From: a virus
DNA: 64,000 nucleotides
IMG/VR virus record: IMGVR_UViG_3300010885_010784
Span: 1 to 64,000 of that record
Reading direction: 5' to 3' (one strand)
Below the pieces are notes generated by a model. The model saw nothing but the letters and a program-made list of their open reading frames with translations, made no database searches and was not told where the DNA came from. The position numbers and the translations under genes are program-made. Below are positions 63,901 through 64,000 of this stretch, piece after piece. How positions within the stretch are numbered: the first letter of the stretch is position 1; each line of letters opens with the position of its first letter.

Positions 63901-64000
63901 ATTTTTTCTGTTTCGTCTGCTGTTGTGTTTATGTCTCCATAAACACGCCTGAAGGAAATCGAAGCCTTTTCAATTTCCATATATGCTTTAGCAGCAGCAG
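54915..64000 (-). CDS. Tape-measure protein (5' partial at right edge)
   Basis: More than 3,025 residues visible; the open frame continues past the window (AAAKAY before the first Met at 63980). Contains TP901/PhageMin-type start (VRQLANEFTKYGVAV), long coiled coils, several hydrophobic stretches, three VPGP.GAGD..PA.LSPGEAVIPAK repeats, a kinase-like domain (about 61600-62270), a HAD-phosphatase domain (about 60060-60530), and an alanine/glycine-rich membrane segment (about 57940-58150). At about 0.15 nm per residue the tail would be near 450 nm. Confidence 0.93.
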   Translation of the reverse strand, partial: AAAKAYMEIEKASISFRRVYGDINTTADETEKMVGSVRQLANEFTKYGVAVSDTMDMAAKAAAMGKTGADLLSQIAQANKLAVLGQVDQNQALETTISLTNAFGTSADQLSGKIDFLNAVENQTVTSIEDLTIAIPKAAPVVKQLGGNVEDLTFFLTAMKEGGINASEGANALKSGLASMINPSKKASEFLAGFNINVKGIVEGNKGNVKQTVIDMAKAFDTLDPLNRARAIEQLFGKFQFSRISTLFQNVIKEGSQAQQVAGLATQTAEELSVLSEREMKKISDSPMYKFQKSIQDIQAKLAPVGEAFLKAVTPIIEFVSKILDGFNNLSEGTKSFITILVTAVAGIGPLLLMTFGLIANGVANIMKLFTNMKGFINKTTRPSDILGEQTGYMTSEQLKGAAIAASLDQAHAKLRQTFTSEAGALNDLTNAYRNAIQAQQAFSGVPGVPVGNPNITPKKYANGVSMVPGPAGAGDIVPALLSPGEAVIPAKHARKYAPVIAGMVAGNLPGFENGTTGAGMRQSVYGPLTQKQTDGLLRTGLQLKDISDEVKAGPYGNVPPTDFGTQISPTTGHSFPAFNVGGIYEKPDGTRVFVKPQIDLTSALAEVRGTTIARDAHGLVAPKQEIRVMMDPTDPENQRKFIVLESALDDRIANIPETFTKEQYFKQLVASLLRGDKDLGVGNLGGDILADVGTAGVFGRASGKRALGSAINSMEEQAIINLLGVKGGAKRFFAEATKDIAASLTPAEYDAAMKAEISSVLPRLKETVANFGPMSAEEAASYQQMIERLQKGGNVDWSKYQAMHSAVVPTVKKFNQGEDEVKGAEHDPIVGVVKGSKAIYDYDGSKWEMVLQESHAQNELNYKDVETQLGVFGAGADAFKNFKILGNLTMSLPDKLNQQLRVGGKTGPAGMEVGPFKAVYNALKGKMNATLKKTLGLKSPASSYLGASQTIEDKIGLSAIANAQMGRVNDPALAKGATQALQEYAKTQGPIGELANKYLERAGLVGTLRQVVPEEFDASGKALKDNDVLRNQFNNGQLQFHKDGMLFSPTGANAKLRSARFNLEGSSKNGGDALRKQQIALRDSWIASGAMPPIPAGLKLRGNSLEAGFMSDSQSKFLSYDSPKTGFGPDVSITDMQSLIKYGMIKKMADGGFVKTGVKPKASVFDIDDTLLDLSSFMEKHKAENDKLPEGQKKKWYKEAAKDPKGIPAAIERLKAAQARGNKILLMTARPESYDPHTLETLKKLGIDMNGVKLISRRDKDYRKPEQMKYDKTSKFMKYYDIEEFYDDMDATRGAISLLGIPAYNPLKLADGTAGVLPQGFSAMPTQAEKDAQVAFIQNSPLAQIQHGDALASLVAKSTIGKGNQMFRVPTIRQNEELATKKVGDIIELGNRFSSIASQSELQAIGMTAAGKLNTGNRERAVNTILKLVAGYDMPGIMNHNTYNPDYKKQAFGEKAGAEYPFQSEGVLPPGLKGKITSISGGIPKIIEVLMMKLAKGGFIPGYAGGVFSVPGPKGAGDVVPAMLSPGEAVIPAKQAGKHRGLIQGMISGNLPGYANGGIIGYDGGGYIGDSYNEGRPLPVKVMDDLSKKKDAEAQRLSQLQTTAAEKVSKAADGVVEVTKETKLTDKEIRKQIKQEQERAKQEEIENKRLADNQKRVNAGYDQMSKEEKAKFDKRLEGKGFAGKVSSAFTRNEVTGKVQSAMYALTTVAGLASTIPGKVGEAAQAAMGPIGAATTAMSLIPGPAGLVVAGFAAIGVAAFQINEHLNKLAKESSDLEKKMGTSNEAMAKFAEFSKKVTGTEAMDKRRETSGGQFFNIVQGKTTFGESYMKTDAGKELVKSVDTEISKGGGIENAQKLITNQLSEAIATGVMNPAQARSIAANLGTELGDMNFGLNVSASLTDIMGPNGENLAKDPLEVRMKIIESSMEQVRGNAAAMAQTGAEANNGTQAGREVVGGVAGAGAGLAAGGAVLGLATLAANAGLAIASTGTIIGGLAAAGSAVPIIGTIAGALTGMVIAGVMYQEQITKQAAALSESIQNTLEVEQQMVDSLQLSYEKRIASARAAGDIAEATKLENQYLIDQGELLESNKKTNQELLKTLEDQSTGWGILFNTQVATSDELNKSIEEAYKGTGLETQAKLAREAIDNSAGTQGQENFVKSAIATKQLGINQANTAAQVFGGSAEGMANLANLLTNSPVEANRALGLSSNITDTKLKEKYLTEASTMDPAKLMQTNNALELANKTRGVFKGKASEAIINFSIQNEDKMIKFNENIENLKKEKTITIGIASKFLEGSKDGIAALKSKFATFNKYNKANKVVFMTELQQILAMKGDKDMMAAFKVWQSEQGNKTLTFADYAAYQADRTVTSFGVDNTTGPGSAQDTSTKQGPDPSILDPYVKMLREANNWQQKLTVGWDASYKAIMKYGSAAVKQMGGIAVLMKAQGADAEIIRDFMNGTEEEQNRIIDKKTGKLRANAGALLKKLKEIKDASEIGLTYVLATPAERLAKDNELYQAGLDVIATKEKKINDKYNARAKALDEIGKIREKNNQQQQDTMTLADALSKGDIAAAAKAALQAKQNDQKQALDDAKTSIENARKIELEGVEVRINGVLTDRTKLEAILESNAEKIAGYKLKEEQYQANIQQNALKSAKHMASILKDGKALALVKPYNPSVSGTGVKDTKDTKDTKDTKDTGAPVTAGQAVAGLAKIGKFGGGGTGKTLGVAIKSLTSLTAGNIAKDKIAAKNAFSTLKAGSSGKFTQAYAGRGGTGYTLKQRSSIAPKDLAAYDAYVEEYKAAEALVTNFDALAEEKKTTAFNKQPVEVQQALELLKTFNEQKKTANAELATAKTTFESSAKSQLSKDGDRWIGSKATDDKGSIKIYNALYAPVAAAIANVQGIARNISAVDQALAQKGYTQEMTEFYVGKRFAQGGMVYAQNGMHIAKSKYALGTDTIPAMLTPGEFVMRKSAVDSIGAGKLQSMNNGARGGESVYNYSITVNANSSDASDIADSVLREIKRIDSRRIRSSAI
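60060..60530 (-). other. HAD-phosphatase domain inside the tape measure
   Basis: SVFDIDDTLLDLSSF (motif I), KILLMTARPES (motif II Thr), a central Lys (KLISRRDKDYRK) and YDDMDATRG (motif IV) are present in order and at HAD spacing. All catalytic residues look intact. Confidence 0.75.
61600..62270 (-). other. Kinase-like domain inside the tape measure
   Basis: GGIYEKPDGTRVFVKP (Lys in a strand), an RKFIVLESAL hinge-like segment, QYFKQLVASLLRGDKDLGVGN (D...N loop) and LADVGTAGVF (DxG) follow the order of an atypical protein/lipid kinase fold. Identification is by motif only. Confidence 0.55.

Noticed and set aside
1-64000. Integrase, attP, transposase or CRISPR
   Set aside because: No recombinase motif, insertion sequence or spaced direct-repeat array seen; the iterons have unequal non-spacer intervals and AT-rich filler.

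Overview
The window looks like most of one arm of a large tailed phage (siphovirus-type) that infects an actinobacterium. The phage call rests on a terminase pair, a tape-measure protein of more than 3,000 residues, tail proteins, a holin/endolysin set and a full replication module. The actinobacterial host call rests on a WhiB-type Fe-S protein, DUF7455-like and FmdB-like zinc ribbons, and many promoters that put the -10 box six bases before an ATG, as in leaderless actinobacterial mRNAs. Base composition is moderately AT-rich by eye, so a low-GC actinobacterium is more likely than a Streptomyces or Mycobacterium. No integrase, excisionase, attachment site, CRISPR array or insertion sequence was seen. 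Portal and capsid genes are not in the window and probably lie beyond the right edge.

Left arm (1-13.7 kb, + strand): more than 40 small genes, mostly of unknown function, many of them zinc ribbons, acidic proteins or single-helix membrane peptides. They sit in short TAATG-coupled operons. Each operon is framed by a modular intergenic cassette: a terminator hairpin with a U-tract followed by a conserved GCGC tail, an AT-rich TTACGAA / TTTTTCCCCGA element, and a promoter in which AATGTCRGTGGT lies exactly 18 bases upstream of TATAAT. About 24 copies of this promoter exist. The arm also has a tRNA-Glu, a 65-nt structured leader and a cluster of three DnaA boxes.

Centre (13.7-14.6 kb): an AT-rich, gene-free stretch between convergent gene arms. 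It holds eight exact TTACGAA copies, five of the intervals about 50-70 bp, and three DnaA-box matches within 31 bp. It is the best origin candidate.

14.6-31 kb: mostly - strand accessory and lysis genes. They include a PduO-type cobalamin adenosyltransferase, a T4-endonuclease-V-like protein, three glycosyltransferases with an FkbM methyltransferase, GroES, Dps, WhiB, a DUF1599/Nmad1-like protein, an M23 endolysin, three tRNAs (Thr, Asp, Asn), holin-like proteins and a secreted PA14 protein that seems to start at ATT. A short + strand block (16.77-18.5 kb) is embedded here.

31-45.4 kb (- strand): TerL and TerS, a lipoprotein, RuvC-like resolvase, Cas4/RecB-like nuclease, RecA-like recombinase, NrdH glutaredoxin, MazG-like pyrophosphatase, DNA polymerase III alpha, SSB, primase and DnaB-like helicase: a nearly self-sufficient replisome. 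These genes use canonical TTGACA-17-TATAAT promoters. 45.4-64 kb (- strand): a MerR-like regulator, fibre-like tail proteins, a 1,631-residue tail protein, a Dit-like protein and the tape measure, which runs off the right edge and contains embedded HAD-phosphatase and kinase-like domains.
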